From Sulfurospirillum halorespirans DSM 13726 (GTDB lineage: Bacteria; Campylobacterota; Campylobacteria; Campylobacterales; Sulfurospirillaceae), in the NCBI RefSeq assembly GCF_001723605.1, contig NZ_CP017111.1, positions 2,418,001 through 2,482,000 of the forward strand: a DNA stretch of 64,000 bases, read 5' to 3'. Below, one piece after another: positions 9,373-19,271 of this stretch. The notes under the pieces were generated by a model, which was not told the origin of the DNA, made no database searches, and was given only the letters and a program-made list of their open reading frames with translations. The translations under genes and the position numbers were made by a program. Positions within the stretch are counted from its first letter, which is position 1. Every line of letters begins with the position of its first letter.

Positions 9373-9653
9373 TACTCTCCAATTGCTTCAAACTCATGTT
9401 CCATCCCAGGTAAAATATTTACAACTTCAAGCTCAGGATGAATATCAATTCTTAATTGGCGTTCTACGCCGTATTTCAGTGTTTGTCCACTGGATGCGCA
9501 CCCTTGGCAGGCACCTTGAAGTTGAACAAAAACACGTCCGCTTTTTATGCCTAATAATGTCAGTCCACCGCCGTCTAATGCAAGCATTGGCTTAATTTTT
9601 TCAAGTGATTTTTCGACAACGGGAAGCAACTCTTCGTCACTAAATGGTATCAT
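9372..9653 (-). CDS. NifU C-terminal-domain iron-sulfur scaffold/carrier
   Basis: Protein of 93 residues made only of the NifU C-terminal (Nfu) domain, which carries an Fe-S cluster on a CxxC pair and passes it to client proteins. The pair is Cys49-x-x-Cys52 (GACQGCASSGQTL), preceded by the typical LALDGGGLTLLGI. It is the first gene of the minus-strand operon leading to gph. In C. jejuni the neighbour on the other side is dnaG; here that place is taken by the ribosomal cluster, with dnaG 31 kb away. Confidence 0.92.
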   Translation of the reverse strand: MIPFSDEELLPVVEKSLEKIKPMLALDGGGLTLLGIKSGRVFVQLQGACQGCASSGQTLKYGVERQLRIDIHPELEVVNILPGMEHEFEAIGE

Positions 9654-9765
9654 AGATTCTCCTATAGCAAAAGTATCTAATTTAACAATAGTTTGAGTTA
9701 AAAGTGACTTAATTTTTAGTGGGGAAAGAAGTGTTTAGGGTAAAAAAAATTTAACGCATAAAAGC

Positions 9766-9786
9766 TTGGGAGCAAGCCGCTCCCAA
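9766..9786 (-). terminator. Rho-independent terminator after rplQ
   Basis: A perfect 8-bp stem TTGGGAGC/GCTCCCAA with a 5-base loop lies 17 bases beyond the rplQ stop, followed on the minus strand by GCTTTTATG. It closes the long ribosomal transcript and separates it from the nifU-like operon. Confidence 0.75.
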
Positions 9787-9802
9787 AGCAAAAAAGTGAG
9801 AT

Positions 9803-10153
9803 TTAGACGAGTTCTAAAAACGCCATAGGCGCTGCATCGCCTTTTCTGATACGTGTTTTTATAATACGGGTGTAACCACCATTTCTCTCAACATATTTAG
9901 GTGCGATCTCATTAACCAATTTTTTAGTACACTCTTTATCTTGAAGTGCAGCAAAAACAGTTTTGTGAGCATGATCGCCACCAACTCCTGCTTGCGTAAT
10001 CAATTTTTCAACAAATCCTCTAAGCTCTTTTGCTTTAGGAACTGTTGTCTCGATTTTCTCATATTTAATGACAGCTATAGCCAAGTTCTTCAACAACGCC
10101 GCTCTGTGTGATGAAGTACGACCAAGCTTTCTGTATCCGTGCTTATGTCTCAT
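9803..10153 (-). CDS. rplQ: 50S ribosomal protein L17
   Basis: Large-subunit protein of 116 residues and the last gene of the ribosomal cluster. The start [12 protein letters not shown] with [12 protein letters not shown] is diagnostic. The C-terminus is short, as in other Campylobacterota. It follows rpoA after three bases and is followed by a strong terminator. Confidence 0.98.
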   Translation of the reverse strand: MRHKHGYRKLGRTSSHRAALLKNLAIAVIKYEKIETTVPKAKELRGFVEKLITQAGVGGDHAHKTVFAALQDKECTKKLVNEIAPKYVERNGGYTRIIKTRIRKGDAAPMAFLELV

Positions 10154-10156
10154 AAA

Positions 10157-11170
10157 TTAACCCTCGTTGGCTTCAGATTTTAAATCTTCAATTTTTTTCT
10201 TGAGCAAACTTGCCGTCTCGTCAGAGAAATTATATCCAACAGGATAACCACTCTCTTCCATAACTTGTCTGATCTCTTCTAACGATTTCTTGCCTAGATT
10301 TTTGAGGTTTTTAAGTTCTAACTCGCTCATTAAAGCAAGCTCGCCAATAAATTTCACCTCTGCTCTATCTAAACAGTTGAAGCTACGAGCACTTAGATTT
10401 AACTCTTCAATACTCTGTAATAGCTTACCAAGCTCCACATTCTCATTAGAACTCTCACTTTTTGGAGCTACTGCAATATCCAAAATGCCATTAAAAACAG
10501 ACATTTGTGAATACATTGCTTCAAGTGAATTTTTAAAAGCTTCGATTGGAGAAACAAGTCCGTCTGTTTCAATCGTGAAAACAATTTTCTCATAGTTAGG
10601 ATTGTCTTCAACCAAAACATTCTCAATATCGTACACAGCTCTTTTTACAGGGGTAAAGAAAGCATCCAGTGCAATATAATCTTCTCCAACCAAACCTCTA
10701 ATGTTCTCACTTGGAACATAGCCGATCCCTTTTTCAAGGATTAAAGAGAAGTTAAACTCTGCATCTTCATTGATCGTTGCCAAATAACCATCTGGTGTAA
10801 CAATCTCAATGTGAGCATTGGCTAAATCACTTCCCTTAATCTCTTTTGGTCCAGTAAATGAGTAGTTAACCTCTACACGTTTCTCATCGCCTTTGATTTT
10901 GAAACGAATATTTTTAAGGTTAATGATGAAAAGAGCAACATCTTCAAGCATACCGCGCATGCTATCAAATTCATGGGTTACGCCTTCAATCTTTACAGCC
11001 GTTGGGGCAGATCCTACGGTACTGCTTAAAAGCAATCTACGTAAAGGATGTGCCAAGGTTACCGCAAAACCAGATTCAAATGGGTATGCACTAATTTGAA
11101 CCTTATTTGCCGCAATAGTCTCTACCTCAATTTCAGTTGGCATGTAAGCTGATGTATTGATTTTTTTCAT
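10157..11170 (-). CDS. rpoA: DNA-directed RNA polymerase alpha subunit
   Basis: Alpha subunit of 337 residues that dimerises to start RNA polymerase assembly. The N-terminal domain ([34 protein letters not shown]) runs to about 230. The C-terminal domain ([22 protein letters not shown], then [12 protein letters not shown]) carries the helix-hairpin-helix that contacts UP elements and activators. It sits between rpsD and rplQ in the usual alpha-operon order. Confidence 0.98.
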   Translation of the reverse strand: MKKINTSAYMPTEIEVETIAANKVQISAYPFESGFAVTLAHPLRRLLLSSTVGSAPTAVKIEGVTHEFDSMRGMLEDVALFIINLKNIRFKIKGDEKRVEVNYSFTGPKEIKGSDLANAHIEIVTPDGYLATINEDAEFNFSLILEKGIGYVPSENIRGLVGEDYIALDAFFTPVKRAVYDIENVLVEDNPNYEKIVFTIETDGLVSPIEAFKNSLEAMYSQMSVFNGILDIAVAPKSESSNENVELGKLLQSIEELNLSARSFNCLDRAEVKFIGELALMSELELKNLKNLGKKSLEEIRQVMEESGYPVGYNFSDETASLLKKKIEDLKSEANEG

Positions 11171-11185
11171 ATACTACCTACTTTA

Positions 11186-11812
11186 TTATTTAGAGTATAG
11201 CTCAACGATTAATCTTTCTTCAACCGGAATCACTACTTCTTCTCTCTCAGGGATGCGTGTAAAAATACCCATTGCTTTTTCTCTCTCAACATCAACCCAT
11301 GGCGCAATACCAGTTTGTTGTGTTAATTCAAGAGCTCTTTTTACTTGTGGGTTATTTTTAGATTTTTCACAAACCTCAATTTTCTCACCTGCACGCACAA
11401 CATAGGAAGGAATGTCGACTCTGCTACCATTCACTAAAATATGTCCATGTGTGACTAATTGACGTGCAAATCTTCGTGTTGTTGCAAATCCCATACGGTA
11501 AACAACATTATCAAGTCTTCTTTCGATAAGAAGGACAAGGTTAATACCTGTATTTCCCTCTTTACGAGCTGCTTCGTCAAATATACGTCTGAATTGTTTT
11601 TCAGAAACTCCATACATAAATTTAGCTTTTTGTTTCTCTCTTAATTGGAGTCCATACTCGCTAATTTTTGATCTTCTTTGTCCGTGTTGACCTGGTGCAT
11701 ATGGTCGCTTATCTAACGCACTTTTACCAGCAAGTCTGCGCTCACCTTTAAGGGCTAAGCTGACACCAAGTCTTCTTTCGAGCTTCTCGACTGGTCCTCT
11801 ATATCTTGCCAT
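11186..11812 (-). CDS. rpsD: 30S ribosomal protein S4
   Basis: Primary 16S rRNA-binding protein of 208 residues. It has the N-terminal [16 protein letters not shown] and an S4 RNA-binding domain around residues 95-160 ([28 protein letters not shown]). In E. coli S4 represses its own operon by binding a leader RNA, which makes the structured leader upstream of rpmJ here relevant. No zinc-binding Cys cluster is seen, so it is the zinc-free type. The start has AGGAG six bases upstream. Confidence 0.98.
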   Translation of the reverse strand: MARYRGPVEKLERRLGVSLALKGERRLAGKSALDKRPYAPGQHGQRRSKISEYGLQLREKQKAKFMYGVSEKQFRRIFDEAARKEGNTGINLVLLIERRLDNVVYRMGFATTRRFARQLVTHGHILVNGSRVDIPSYVVRAGEKIEVCEKSKNNPQVKRALELTQQTGIAPWVDVEREKAMGIFTRIPEREEVVIPVEERLIVELYSK

Positions 11813-11888
11813 TTTTTCTCCTAATCTATTGCATAAACGAAAAAATTATTTTGTTTCTCTCAAAGACGTTCTATTCTAAAAATTAGAA

Positions 11889-12281
11889 TTAAACTCTTCT
11901 TCTTTTTGGAGGTCTACAGCCGTTGTGTGGAAGAGGTGTAATATCTTTTAGGAAAGACACTTTAATACCTTCTGTTGTACCAGCACTTTTTACCGCTGTC
12001 TCGCGACCACTGCCCGGGCCTTGAACTTTAATACCGATTTCTTTGAGACCATGTTCTTTTGCTTTAGTCAATGCATCTTCGACGGCTTGTTGTGCTGCAT
12101 AAGGAGTAGATTTTTTACTACCCTTAAAGCCCAAACTACCTGCACTGCTCCAAGCAATAACATTTCCCATCTCATCAGTTACAGTTACGACAGTGTTATT
12201 AAATGTTGCAGAGATATAAATGATACCTTTAGCAATATTTTTCTTAACAACTTTTTTACGTACTACTTTTCTTTTTGCCAT
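11889..12281 (-). CDS. rpsK: 30S ribosomal protein S11
   Basis: Small-subunit platform protein of 130 residues. Diagnostic segments are [27 protein letters not shown] and the C-terminal [18 protein letters not shown]. The basic N-terminus ([13 protein letters not shown]) is typical. It lies between rpsM and rpsD; the 76-base gap to rpsD holds a small AT-rich hairpin over the rpsK stop. Confidence 0.98.
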   Translation of the reverse strand: MAKRKVVRKKVVKKNIAKGIIYISATFNNTVVTVTDEMGNVIAWSSAGSLGFKGSKKSTPYAAQQAVEDALTKAKEHGLKEIGIKVQGPGSGRETAVKSAGTTEGIKVSFLKDITPLPHNGCRPPKRRRV

Positions 12282-12302
12282 CTGTTTCCCTTTGAGACTT
12301 CG

Positions 12303-12671
12303 TTATTTAGCTTTAGCGCCAACGGTGCGTTTTTTACCTTTTCGGGTACGCGCATTCGTTTTTGTTTTTTGTCCACGAACTGGCAAGCCTTTTCTATGTC
12401 TAAGACCTCTATAGCTTCCCATATCCATCAAAGCTTTAATATCCATAGCCACTTTTTTACGAAGATCACCCTCTACTTGAAAGTCTGCTTGGATCTCTTT
12501 ACGAATCGCTGCAACTTCATCTTCACTTAGCTCATGAACTCTTTTATCAAACGAAATTCCAGTTGCTGTTAAAATAGCTCTAGAACTTGTCAAACCTATA
12601 CCGTAGATGTATGTTAAACCATACTCTACTCTCTTTTTCATTGGAAGGTCTACACCTGCAATCCTTGCCAT
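12303..12671 (-). CDS. rpsM: 30S ribosomal protein S13
   Basis: Small-subunit head protein of 122 residues. The start is set at [20 protein letters not shown] (12671), because this is the conserved N-terminus and AAGGA lies just upstream; a longer frame to 12710 overlaps rpmJ and adds 13 non-conserved residues. The basic C-terminus with [19 protein letters not shown] is typical. Confidence 0.97.
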   Translation of the reverse strand: MARIAGVDLPMKKRVEYGLTYIYGIGLTSSRAILTATGISFDKRVHELSEDEVAAIRKEIQADFQVEGDLRKKVAMDIKALMDMGSYRGLRHRKGLPVRGQKTKTNARTRKGKKRTVGAKAK

Positions 12672-12673
12672 GC

Positions 12674-12787
12674 TTATCCTTGTCTCTGTTTGTGTTTTGG
12701 ATTTACGCAAATGACTCTAACGATACCTTTTCGTTTGATCACCTTGCACTTATCGCACATCTTCTTTACAGAAGGTCGTACTTTCAT
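12674..12787 (-). CDS. rpmJ: 50S ribosomal protein L36
   Basis: Large-subunit protein of 37 residues, [15 protein letters not shown] and onward, with the zinc-binding pattern of the Cys-containing type (CDKC, then VICVNPKH). The open frame continues upstream to 12904, but only the last 37 codons are conserved; the extra part is the leader region. It ends two bases before the rpsM start. Confidence 0.97.
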   Translation of the reverse strand: MKVRPSVKKMCDKCKVIKRKGIVRVICVNPKHKQRQG

Positions 12788-12838
12788 TCGTGACTCCTGA
12801 ACTTTATTTCCACTGGAATTTTGAGCTAAACTGTCACA

Positions 12839-12895
12839 GGTTTGATGATGTATCTCAAACCAACAATCGAAAAAACAGTGGTTCCTTTTTCGATT
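12839..12895 (-). promoter_or_regulatory. Structured 5' leader of the rpmJ-rplQ operon
   Basis: Two stem-loops lie in the 130-base untranslated leader before rpmJ: arms 12865-12874/12886-12895 (AATCGAAAAA with TTTTTCGATT, 11-base loop) and arms 12839-12845/12855-12861 (GGTTTGA with TCAAACC, 9-base loop). The position, just after a TATAAT box and before the alpha-operon genes, suits autoregulation by a ribosomal protein such as S4. The stems are seen; the regulatory role is inferred. Confidence 0.5.
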
Positions 12896-12925
12896 ATTCT
12901 TCACACAGCTTTACAAAAGGGGCAA

Positions 12926-12931
12926 ATTATA
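12926..12931 (-). promoter_or_regulatory. Internal promoter (-10 TATAAT) between infA and rpmJ
   Basis: A perfect TATAAT on the minus strand, preceded by TTATG and T/A-rich sequence, in the 163-base gap between infA and rpmJ, the longest gap in the ribosomal cluster. Transcription would begin near 12919 and run through the two hairpins of the leader. The -35 region is not well defined, as is common in Campylobacterota. Confidence 0.6.
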
Positions 12932-12950
12932 CATAAATTAAGCTAATAAT

Positions 12951-13169
12951 TTACTTATACCTATAAGTTATACGCCCTTTATCCAAACTATACGGTGTCA
13001 ACTCTACTTTCACGGTATCTCCGGGCATTATCTTAATATAATGCATTCTCATTTTTCCTGCAATGTGACATAAAATCACATGGCTATTTTGGACTTCAAC
13101 TTTAAAGGTTGCGTTGGGAAGTGCTTCTATCACTTTACCGTCAATTTCAATCACGTCATCTTTTGCCAT
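12951..13169 (-). CDS. infA: Translation initiation factor IF-1
   Basis: OB-fold protein of 72 residues that binds the ribosomal A site during initiation. It reads [20 protein letters not shown] through [26 protein letters not shown], fully typical. It follows map after 16 bases, the order found in Campylobacterota and many Gram-positives. Confidence 0.98.
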   Translation of the reverse strand: MAKDDVIEIDGKVIEALPNATFKVEVQNSHVILCHIAGKMRMHYIKIMPGDTVKVELTPYSLDKGRITYRYK

Positions 13170-13185
13170 TTTACCTCCTATAATC

Positions 13186-13944
13186 TCAAGATAGAGACAA
13201 AATTTCTACTTTGCCATCTACGATTGCAACGGTGTGCTCATAGTGGCTTCCTCTTAACCCATCCGCAGAAACAACAGACCATTTATCCGCCAAAATTTTT
13301 GGCGTGCCATCTTTATGGCAGATCATTGGCTCTATGCAAAATACCATACCATTTTTGATTTTAGGACCACTTTTGGGATTAATCCCTTCTAAATAGTTAG
13401 GAATTTCTGGCTCTTCATGCGGCTTTCTGCCAATGCCATGCCCACAGAATCCATGCAAAGGAACATACCCTTGTTGAAGAATAAATTGCTCAATCGCATG
13501 ACTTAGCTCTTTAAAGCGCATCTCAGGCTCGATAATATCAATGGCATAATAGAGGGCATCTTTTGCACATGCAATCAAATTCTCATCACTTTTTGATATT
13601 TCTCCAACCCCTACAGTTACAGCAGAATCGCCATACCAGCCATCAACCTCTGTACCAATATCAAGTCCTACAATATCACCCTCTTTAAGCTGATACTCTG
13701 TAGGAATCCCATGAATAATCACTTCGTTGACAGAGGTACACACACCTGCTGGAAAACCATAAAGGCCTTTAAAGGCAGGACGCGCACCAAGGCTATGAAT
13801 GTAAGACTCACCCATGGCATTGAGCTCTTTCAAGCTAAGCCCTGGATGAATGTTACATGTAAGATACTCTAACGTTTTGGCAACAATCTTATTAGCAGCA
13901 GAAAGCTTTGCAATTTCCTGAGCTTTTTTAATCGTAATTGCCAT
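13186..13944 (-). CDS. map: Methionine aminopeptidase, type I
   Basis: Metalloprotease of 252 residues that removes the initiator methionine. The metal ligands of the pita-bread fold are visible in order: Asp in [16 protein letters not shown], a second Asp in that segment, His in [14 protein letters not shown], Glu in VFCIEPM, and Glu in SHYEHTVAI. There is no N-terminal extension, hence type Ia. It lies four bases after secY. It contains the only palindrome-family copy in the ribosomal cluster (13853-13862, read as Leu-Thr-Cys-Asn). Confidence 0.97.
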   Translation of the reverse strand: MAITIKKAQEIAKLSAANKIVAKTLEYLTCNIHPGLSLKELNAMGESYIHSLGARPAFKGLYGFPAGVCTSVNEVIIHGIPTEYQLKEGDIVGLDIGTEVDGWYGDSAVTVGVGEISKSDENLIACAKDALYYAIDIIEPEMRFKELSHAIEQFILQQGYVPLHGFCGHGIGRKPHEEPEIPNYLEGINPKSGPKIKNGMVFCIEPMICHKDGTPKILADKWSVVSADGLRGSHYEHTVAIVDGKVEILSLS

Positions 13945-13948
13945 CTGC

Positions 13949-15211
13949 TTAAAGACCTACCGCACTAAGTGTTTCATATTTATTCATATACATTTGTGCT
14001 TCAATTTTACGCATCGTATCGAGTGCCACTTGAACAACAATTAAAACAGCTGTTCCACCAAAATAGAATGGTACACCCATCACTTTTACCAAAACCCATG
14101 GAAGCGTCGAGATAAGCCCTAAATAGATTGATCCCCAAAGGGTTAATCTACCCGCTACTTCATTTAAAAAGAGTGCAGTGCTCTCTCCTGGTCTAACACC
14201 GGGAATAAAGCCACCCTGTTTTTTAAGGTTTTCAGAAATATCTTTTGCATTAAAAACAATCGATGCATAAAAATAAGCAAAGAAAATGACGAACAAAAAT
14301 GTAAGTACATTAAAGACATAGCTGTTTGGATTGAGAAAATCGTGAATAGATTGAACAATCGGATTGGTGCTTGCTTGCATAATCGTTGATGGGAACATCA
14401 AAATTGCACTTGCAAAAATAGGAGGAATAACACCACTAAGATTCATTTTAATAGGCACATAGTTCATAATACGTTTGTGTTGATTTTGAAGCACGACTTT
14501 TCGCGAATACGAAATCGGAATACGACGCTCACCCATCTCCACATAAATAATAGAACCAACCGTGGCTAAGATGACCACCAAAATACCAATGACCACAAGG
14601 AAATTGAGCTCTCCTGTATTGACAAGGTTAATGGTTCCACCAATCGCACTAGGGATTCCTGAAACGATACCTGCAAAAATAATCAAACTGATACCATTAC
14701 CAATACCACGTTGTGTAATTTGCTCACCAATCCACATGAGTAACATAGTACCCGTAAGCATACTCGCAGCAGCAATCGCTGTAAAGGTTGTCATATCGAT
14801 CATAATGGCACTCTCGCCAGCACGACCACTTAACCCTCCAAGACCAACGGAAACACCAATGGCTTGTACAATCGTAATAACAATCGTTGCATATCGAATG
14901 ATCTGCATGTATTTCACCATACCGTCACGTTCTTTTTTCATTTTACCAAGTGTTGGGAAAGTTGCTGCAAGAAGTTCCATAATAATAGACGCGGTGATGT
15001 AAGGCATAATACCTAACGATATAATACTAAGACGTTGTGCAGCGTTACCGCTGAACATATTAAACATTCCAAGGGCATTTGAGCTATTGGAGTCGAAGAA
15101 CTCTTTAATTACAGCTATATTGACACCAGGAACTGGCACGTATGCCAGTATCCTGTATGCAAATATAAACCCTAACGTAACTAAAATCTTCTTCGTAAGA
15201 TCTTGGCTCAT
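13949..15211 (-). CDS. secY: Preprotein translocase subunit SecY
   Basis: Core channel of the Sec translocon, 420 residues with ten predicted membrane helices. The first helix region (RILAYVPVPGVN), the plug/second-helix region, the MGERRIPISYSRKV cytoplasmic loop and the GFIPGVRPGEST loop are typical. The start overlaps the rplO stop by four bases. No adk gene follows it, unlike in many bacteria; map is next. Confidence 0.98.
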   Translation of the reverse strand: MSQDLTKKILVTLGFIFAYRILAYVPVPGVNIAVIKEFFDSNSSNALGMFNMFSGNAAQRLSIISLGIMPYITASIIMELLAATFPTLGKMKKERDGMVKYMQIIRYATIVITIVQAIGVSVGLGGLSGRAGESAIMIDMTTFTAIAAASMLTGTMLLMWIGEQITQRGIGNGISLIIFAGIVSGIPSAIGGTINLVNTGELNFLVVIGILVVILATVGSIIYVEMGERRIPISYSRKVVLQNQHKRIMNYVPIKMNLSGVIPPIFASAILMFPSTIMQASTNPIVQSIHDFLNPNSYVFNVLTFLFVIFFAYFYASIVFNAKDISENLKKQGGFIPGVRPGESTALFLNEVAGRLTLWGSIYLGLISTLPWVLVKVMGVPFYFGGTAVLIVVQVALDTMRKIEAQMYMNKYETLSAVGL

Positions 15212-15612
15212 TTACTCATTCCAGTAAAAATGACGTTTTCGTCTTTGATTTTAGCAGTCAACTCTTTAGCACCTGCACCGATCAATTTCACTTTAATAAC
15301 ACTGCTTCCAATTTTATGCACAGTTCTAATCGCATCAACCGTAATTTCAGCCAGTTCTGCAACTGCTTTAATTCTATCAACGTTGATGATATAAGGTTTC
15401 ACGATTTTAGAAGTAAAACCAACTTTTGGTAATCTTCTTTGAAGTGGTTGTTGACCACCCTCGAAACCTCTTTTACGTTTATAACCTGTACGAGATTTTT
15501 GACCGTTGTTACCACGGCTTGCGGTTTTACCCATACCACTACCTTGACCACGACCTACACGTTTGATCTTTTTGGTAGAGTTTTCTGCTGGTGTAAGATT
15601 ATCTAATGCCAT
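15208..15612 (-). CDS. rplO: 50S ribosomal protein L15
   Basis: Large-subunit protein of 134 residues with the Gly/Arg-rich N-terminal RVGRGQGSGMGKTASRGNNG and the L15 core. It follows rpsE directly; the usual rpmD (L30) gene between rpsE and rplO is absent. It overlaps secY by four bases. Confidence 0.97.
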   Translation of the reverse strand: MALDNLTPAENSTKKIKRVGRGQGSGMGKTASRGNNGQKSRTGYKRKRGFEGGQQPLQRRLPKVGFTSKIVKPYIINVDRIKAVAELAEITVDAIRTVHKIGSSVIKVKLIGAGAKELTAKIKDENVIFTGMSK

Positions 15613-15632
15613 TTTGAATCCTTCTTCTCTAC

Positions 15633-16076
15633 TTAGCTTTTAATCATGCTAAGAGCTTTAATTGTTGCTCTTACCACGTTAGAAGCGTTGTTTGAACCCA
15701 ATGACTTTGTCAAAATATCTTTAATACCCGCAAGTTCAACGACAGGACGTGTTGCACCACCAGCGATTACGCCGGTACCATCACTTGCTGGCTTAAGAAT
15801 AATACGACTTGCATTAAATTTAACTTCAACATCATGAGCGATGGTTGAACCTTTGATATTTACTTTGACAATGTTTTTAAACGCATCATCAACTGCTTTT
15901 CTAATAGCATCAGGAACCTCTTTAGCCTTACCAAAACCAAAGCCAACAAGACCTTTTTTATTTCCAACAACAACGAGTGCTGTAAATCTAAAACGTCTAC
16001 CGCCTTTAACAACTTTTGTTACGCGGCCAATGTTAACGATGACTTCTTCAAACTCTTCTCTGTTGTATTTTTCCAT
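15633..16076 (-). CDS. rpsE: 30S ribosomal protein S5
   Basis: Small-subunit protein of 147 residues involved in decoding fidelity. The double-stranded-RNA-binding N-terminal domain ([21 protein letters not shown]) and the [20 protein letters not shown] segment are diagnostic. It ends 20 bases before rplO, with no rpmD between. Confidence 0.98.
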   Translation of the reverse strand: MEKYNREEFEEVIVNIGRVTKVVKGGRRFRFTALVVVGNKKGLVGFGFGKAKEVPDAIRKAVDDAFKNIVKVNIKGSTIAHDVEVKFNASRIILKPASDGTGVIAGGATRPVVELAGIKDILTKSLGSNNASNVVRATIKALSMIKS

Positions 16077-16100
16077 TGAATCGTTTTCCTCTTCTTTTTC

Positions 16101-16457
16101 TTATAGCACTATGCCGTTTGCTCTAAGGCCGTCTGCAAAAGCAGCAACTACCCCATGATACAAATAACCATTTCTATCATAGACAACTTTAGTCAAATTC
16201 TTAGCCTTGAGCGTCTCCGCAAACACTTTTGCAACTTCTGTTGCACTTGCTTTGCTAGCATTGAACCCTAATTTTTTGCCATCTACACTTGCCAACGTAA
16301 CACCACTAATATCATCTATTGCTTGCGCATAAAGAAATCTGTTTGATTTAAAGAAAGAGATTCTTGGTCTTTGTTCTGTACCAGAAATATCTGCTCTTAC
16401 TCTTTTTTTACGTTTAACTCTTAATGCAAGCTTTCGTTTTAAAATATTTGCTCTCAT
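16101..16457 (-). CDS. rplR: 50S ribosomal protein L18
   Basis: 5S rRNA-binding protein of 118 residues. The basic N-terminus ([18 protein letters not shown]), [16 protein letters not shown] and the C-terminal [20 protein letters not shown] are typical. It lies between rplF and rpsE in spc-operon order. Confidence 0.98.
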   Translation of the reverse strand: MRANILKRKLALRVKRKKRVRADISGTEQRPRISFFKSNRFLYAQAIDDISGVTLASVDGKKLGFNASKASATEVAKVFAETLKAKNLTKVVYDRNGYLYHGVVAAFADGLRANGIVL

Positions 16458-16466
16458 CTCTTACCC

Positions 16467-17003
16467 CTACTTCTTGGAAGTTTTTCCGGCTTTACGGATA
16501 ATAGTTTCATCAGAATATTTAACACCTTTACCTTTGTAAGGCTCTGGAGCTCTAAAACTTCTAATTTCGGCAGCAATCTGACCAACTACTTGCTTGTCAT
16601 CACCTTGAATAGTCACTACGTTTTTCTCAACAACAATGTGAATATCTTTTGGAAATTCATAATTAATTGGGTGAGAAAATCCAAGTTGAAGCTCAAGAAC
16701 ATTACCATTAACGGCAGCTCTGTAACCAACACCGTTAATTTCAAGTTGCTTTTTAAAACCTTCAGTTAAACCTGTGATAACATTTTGACCAAGGGCCCTG
16801 TATGTTCCCCAAAAAGCGCTGCTCTGACGATCAGCACCTTTTGAAATAAATACAAGCTCTCCATCTTGAACGTTTACGTCAACATTTCCCTTGGTGTCCA
16901 ATACTTTTTGAACACTGCCTTTTTTAAACTCTACTAGATCACCATTCACTGACACTTCAACGCCAGCAGGAATCTTAACAGGCTTTTTACCAATACGAGA
17001 CAT
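16467..17003 (-). CDS. rplF: 50S ribosomal protein L6
   Basis: Large-subunit protein of 178 residues with two L6 folds. The start [19 protein letters not shown] and the signature [14 protein letters not shown] near the C-terminus are diagnostic. A 75-base spacer separates it from rpsH upstream. Confidence 0.98.
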   Translation of the reverse strand: MSRIGKKPVKIPAGVEVSVNGDLVEFKKGSVQKVLDTKGNVDVNVQDGELVFISKGADRQSSAFWGTYRALGQNVITGLTEGFKKQLEINGVGYRAAVNGNVLELQLGFSHPINYEFPKDIHIVVEKNVVTIQGDDKQVVGQIAAEIRSFRAPEPYKGKGVKYSDETIIRKAGKTSKK

Positions 17004-17078
17004 TTTATTTCCTTTTACTTGTCTACGATAAGCTTAAAATCTTAGAATGGATATCGAATACCATAAAAGAACAGCTAA

Positions 17079-17474
17079 TTACCAAATACTACAGATAACT
17101 TCGCCACCAAGACCTGCTTTGTGAGCGTCATCATTACTGAGAACACCTTTTGATGTACTAACAACGATCGTACCATAACCATTTTTGAAGCGTTTAATTT
17201 CATCGCGACCTTTATAGACTCTACGTCCAGGTTTTGAGATTTTTTTCACTTCATTGATGACTTGGGTGCCTCTTGCATCATACTTCAAAACAACATTGAT
17301 AAATTTCTTAGGACCTTCTTCAACAACGTTAAAACTTTCGATATAACCTTTGTTTTGGAAAATAACTAAAATCGCTTCAACCAGTTTTGAATGCATTAAT
17401 TTAGTCACATCAAGTTTACGCATTGATGCATTTCTGATTCTTGTTAAAGAATCTGCTACTAGATCATTAATCAT
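17079..17474 (-). CDS. rpsH: 30S ribosomal protein S8
   Basis: 16S rRNA-binding protein of 131 residues. It has the N-terminal [17 protein letters not shown] and the C-terminal [19 protein letters not shown] signature. It follows rpsN after 11 bases. Confidence 0.98.
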   Translation of the reverse strand: MINDLVADSLTRIRNASMRKLDVTKLMHSKLVEAILVIFQNKGYIESFNVVEEGPKKFINVVLKYDARGTQVINEVKKISKPGRRVYKGRDEIKRFKNGYGTIVVSTSKGVLSNDDAHKAGLGGEVICSIW

Positions 17475-17485
17475 AGTCTATTTCC

Positions 17486-17671
17486 TTACCAGCTTGCTTT
17501 TTTGAGGCCTGGAATAAGACCCTCATTTGCCATTTTACGAAGACAAATTCTGCAGATACCAAAATCTTTGTAAACAGAATGTGGACGTCCGCAAATTTGA
17601 CATCGTGTGTATGCTCTTACTTGAAACTTAGGCGTTCTTGCAGCCTTTGCAATCATCGATTTTTTAGCCAT
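17486..17671 (-). CDS. rpsN: 30S ribosomal protein S14, zinc type
   Basis: Small-subunit protein of 61 residues of the short zinc-binding S14 form, with Cys pairs in [21 protein letters not shown]. The start is set at [16 protein letters not shown] (17671); the frame continues upstream to 17734 but those codons lie within rplE and are not conserved. It lies two bases after rplE. Confidence 0.97.
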   Translation of the reverse strand: MAKKSMIAKAARTPKFQVRAYTRCQICGRPHSVYKDFGICRICLRKMANEGLIPGLKKASW

Positions 17672-17672
17672 A

Positions 17673-18218
17673 TTATTTACCTTTTGCGAACGGCAAACCA
17701 ATGAGTTCAAGAAGTTTAAATGCTTCTTTATCATTGCTAGCAGTTGTTACGATCGTAATATTCATTCCGTGTGTTTTCATGATGTTATCATACTCAACCT
17801 CAGGGAACATTAATTGTTCATTAAGACCAAAGTTATAGTTTGCACGTCCGTCAAAACCTACTCTTGGAAGACCTCTAAAATCTTTTACTCTAGGAAGTGC
17901 TACTGAGATAAGTTTGTCTAAAAATGCGTACATATTCTCTTTACGAAGTGTTACTTTAACACCGACTGGGTAACCAGCACGTACTTTAAAACCAGCAACT
18001 GATTTCTTAGCATTCGCAACAACCGCTTTTTGACCAGCGATTAAAGAGATGGTATCGACGATATTTTGCAATAACTTAGTATCTTTACCTTCTTCACCAG
18101 CACCAACGCTGATAACGACTTTTTCAATTTTAGGTGACAACATAGGATTAGCAATATTAAACTCTTTAACCAATGCTGGTTTAACTTCAGCATTAAATTT
18201 CTCTTGCAATCTGTTCAT
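17673..18218 (-). CDS. rplE: 50S ribosomal protein L5
   Basis: 5S rRNA-binding protein of 181 residues. Diagnostic segments include [14 protein letters not shown], the L5 signature [17 protein letters not shown] and [10 protein letters not shown], and [19 protein letters not shown] near the C-terminus. Its start codon shares one base with the rplX stop. Confidence 0.98.
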   Translation of the reverse strand: MNRLQEKFNAEVKPALVKEFNIANPMLSPKIEKVVISVGAGEEGKDTKLLQNIVDTISLIAGQKAVVANAKKSVAGFKVRAGYPVGVKVTLRKENMYAFLDKLISVALPRVKDFRGLPRVGFDGRANYNFGLNEQLMFPEVEYDNIMKTHGMNITIVTTASNDKEAFKLLELIGLPFAKGK

Positions 18219-18454
18219 TATTTACCCTCTACTTTAGCCACGTTAGAGACATGAATTGGTTTTTCAAGATTTGCAAAACCACCCTTAGGGTTGCTCTCAC
18301 TTGGCTTAATGGCTTTTTTTACTACCTTGCAACCCTCAACAACGACTTGTGAAGTTTTTGGCAAAACTTGAACAACTTTTGCCTCTTTACCTTTATCGTC
18401 GCCTGCGATTACTTTAACAGTATCGCCTTTTTTAATTTTCATCTTAGTCGCCAT
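18218..18454 (-). CDS. rplX: 50S ribosomal protein L24
   Basis: Assembly-initiating large-subunit protein of 78 residues with the KOW motif [20 protein letters not shown]. It is shorter than the roughly 104 residues of E. coli L24, as is usual in Campylobacterota. Its start and stop each share one base with rplN and rplE. Confidence 0.97.
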   Translation of the reverse strand: MATKMKIKKGDTVKVIAGDDKGKEAKVVQVLPKTSQVVVEGCKVVKKAIKPSESNPKGGFANLEKPIHVSNVAKVEGK

Positions 18455-18822
18455 TATAGTACCTCCGGTGCCAAAGATACGATTTTCATAAAGTTAGCAT
18501 AACGAACTTCACGACCTACTGGTCCGAAAATCCTTGTACCGATTGGCTCTCTTTTGTTATCAAGAATAACAGCAGCATTTTCATCAAAACGAATCAATGA
18601 GCCATTTTCTCTTTGGATCTCTTTTTTTGTTCTTACGATAACCGCTTTAACAACTTGTCCTTTTTTCACTTTACCACTTGGCAAAGCTTTTTTGACAGAA
18701 GCGATGATAACATCACCTACCGTTGCATAACGACGTTTACTACCACCAAGAACTTTAATACACATGATCTCTTTAGCACCACTGTTATCAGCAACAGCTA
18801 ATCTTGTAAAACTTTGTATCAT
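18454..18822 (-). CDS. rplN: 50S ribosomal protein L14
   Basis: Large-subunit protein of 122 residues. [20 protein letters not shown] and the C-terminal [19 protein letters not shown] are diagnostic. One-base overlap with rpsQ upstream and rplX downstream indicates tight coupling. Confidence 0.98.
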   Translation of the reverse strand: MIQSFTRLAVADNSGAKEIMCIKVLGGSKRRYATVGDVIIASVKKALPSGKVKKGQVVKAVIVRTKKEIQRENGSLIRFDENAAVILDNKREPIGTRIFGPVGREVRYANFMKIVSLAPEVL

Positions 18823-19073
18823 TATTCAACTCCCACTTTAACAACAGCGCTAAGTCTAAAAGACTTTCTTTTTGAAAGTGGTCTGCACTCGATAGCGCTT
18901 ACTGTGTCGCCGATTTTTACTTGGTTGCTCTCGTCATGGACTAGGTATTTTTTGAAACGTTTAACGAACTTGCGATATCTCGGGTGCATTACACGTCTCT
19001 CTACCAAAACGGTGATGGTTTTATCACCAGTTTTCTGAACAACTACGCCTTGAATCTCTCGTTTTAAAGCCAT
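18822..19073 (-). CDS. rpsQ: 30S ribosomal protein S17
   Basis: 16S rRNA-binding OB-fold protein of 83 residues. [34 protein letters not shown] and the signature [18 protein letters not shown] are typical. It lies nine bases after rpmC. Confidence 0.98.
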   Translation of the reverse strand: MALKREIQGVVVQKTGDKTITVLVERRVMHPRYRKFVKRFKKYLVHDESNQVKIGDTVSAIECRPLSKRKSFRLSAVVKVGVE

Positions 19074-19082
19074 TAGTTACCC

Positions 19083-19271
19083 CTACTTGTTTTGAGCAGA
19101 AATTGCCGTATTAATACGTGCGATATCTCTTCTAACTTCTTTAATCTCATTTGGATTAGTAAGTTGCATTGTTTTTAGCTTTTGTCTTAATGTAAACAAA
19201 AGAACCTTTTTCTCTTTTAACAACTCTAAAAGCTCTGACGCGCTTTTGCCGTTTAAATCAATATACTTCAT
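19083..19271 (-). CDS. rpmC: 50S ribosomal protein L29
   Basis: Helical hairpin protein of 62 residues near the exit tunnel. The [28 protein letters not shown] segment is the L29 signature. The start overlaps the rplP stop by 14 bases. Confidence 0.97.
   Translation of the reverse strand: MKYIDLNGKSASELLELLKEKKVLLFTLRQKLKTMQLTNPNEIKEVRRDIARINTAISAQNK

Noticed and set aside
12021-12530. Antisense open frame of 169 codons opposite rpsK and rpsM
   Set aside because: Covers two conserved ribosomal genes; Phe/Ser/Cys-rich shadow sequence.
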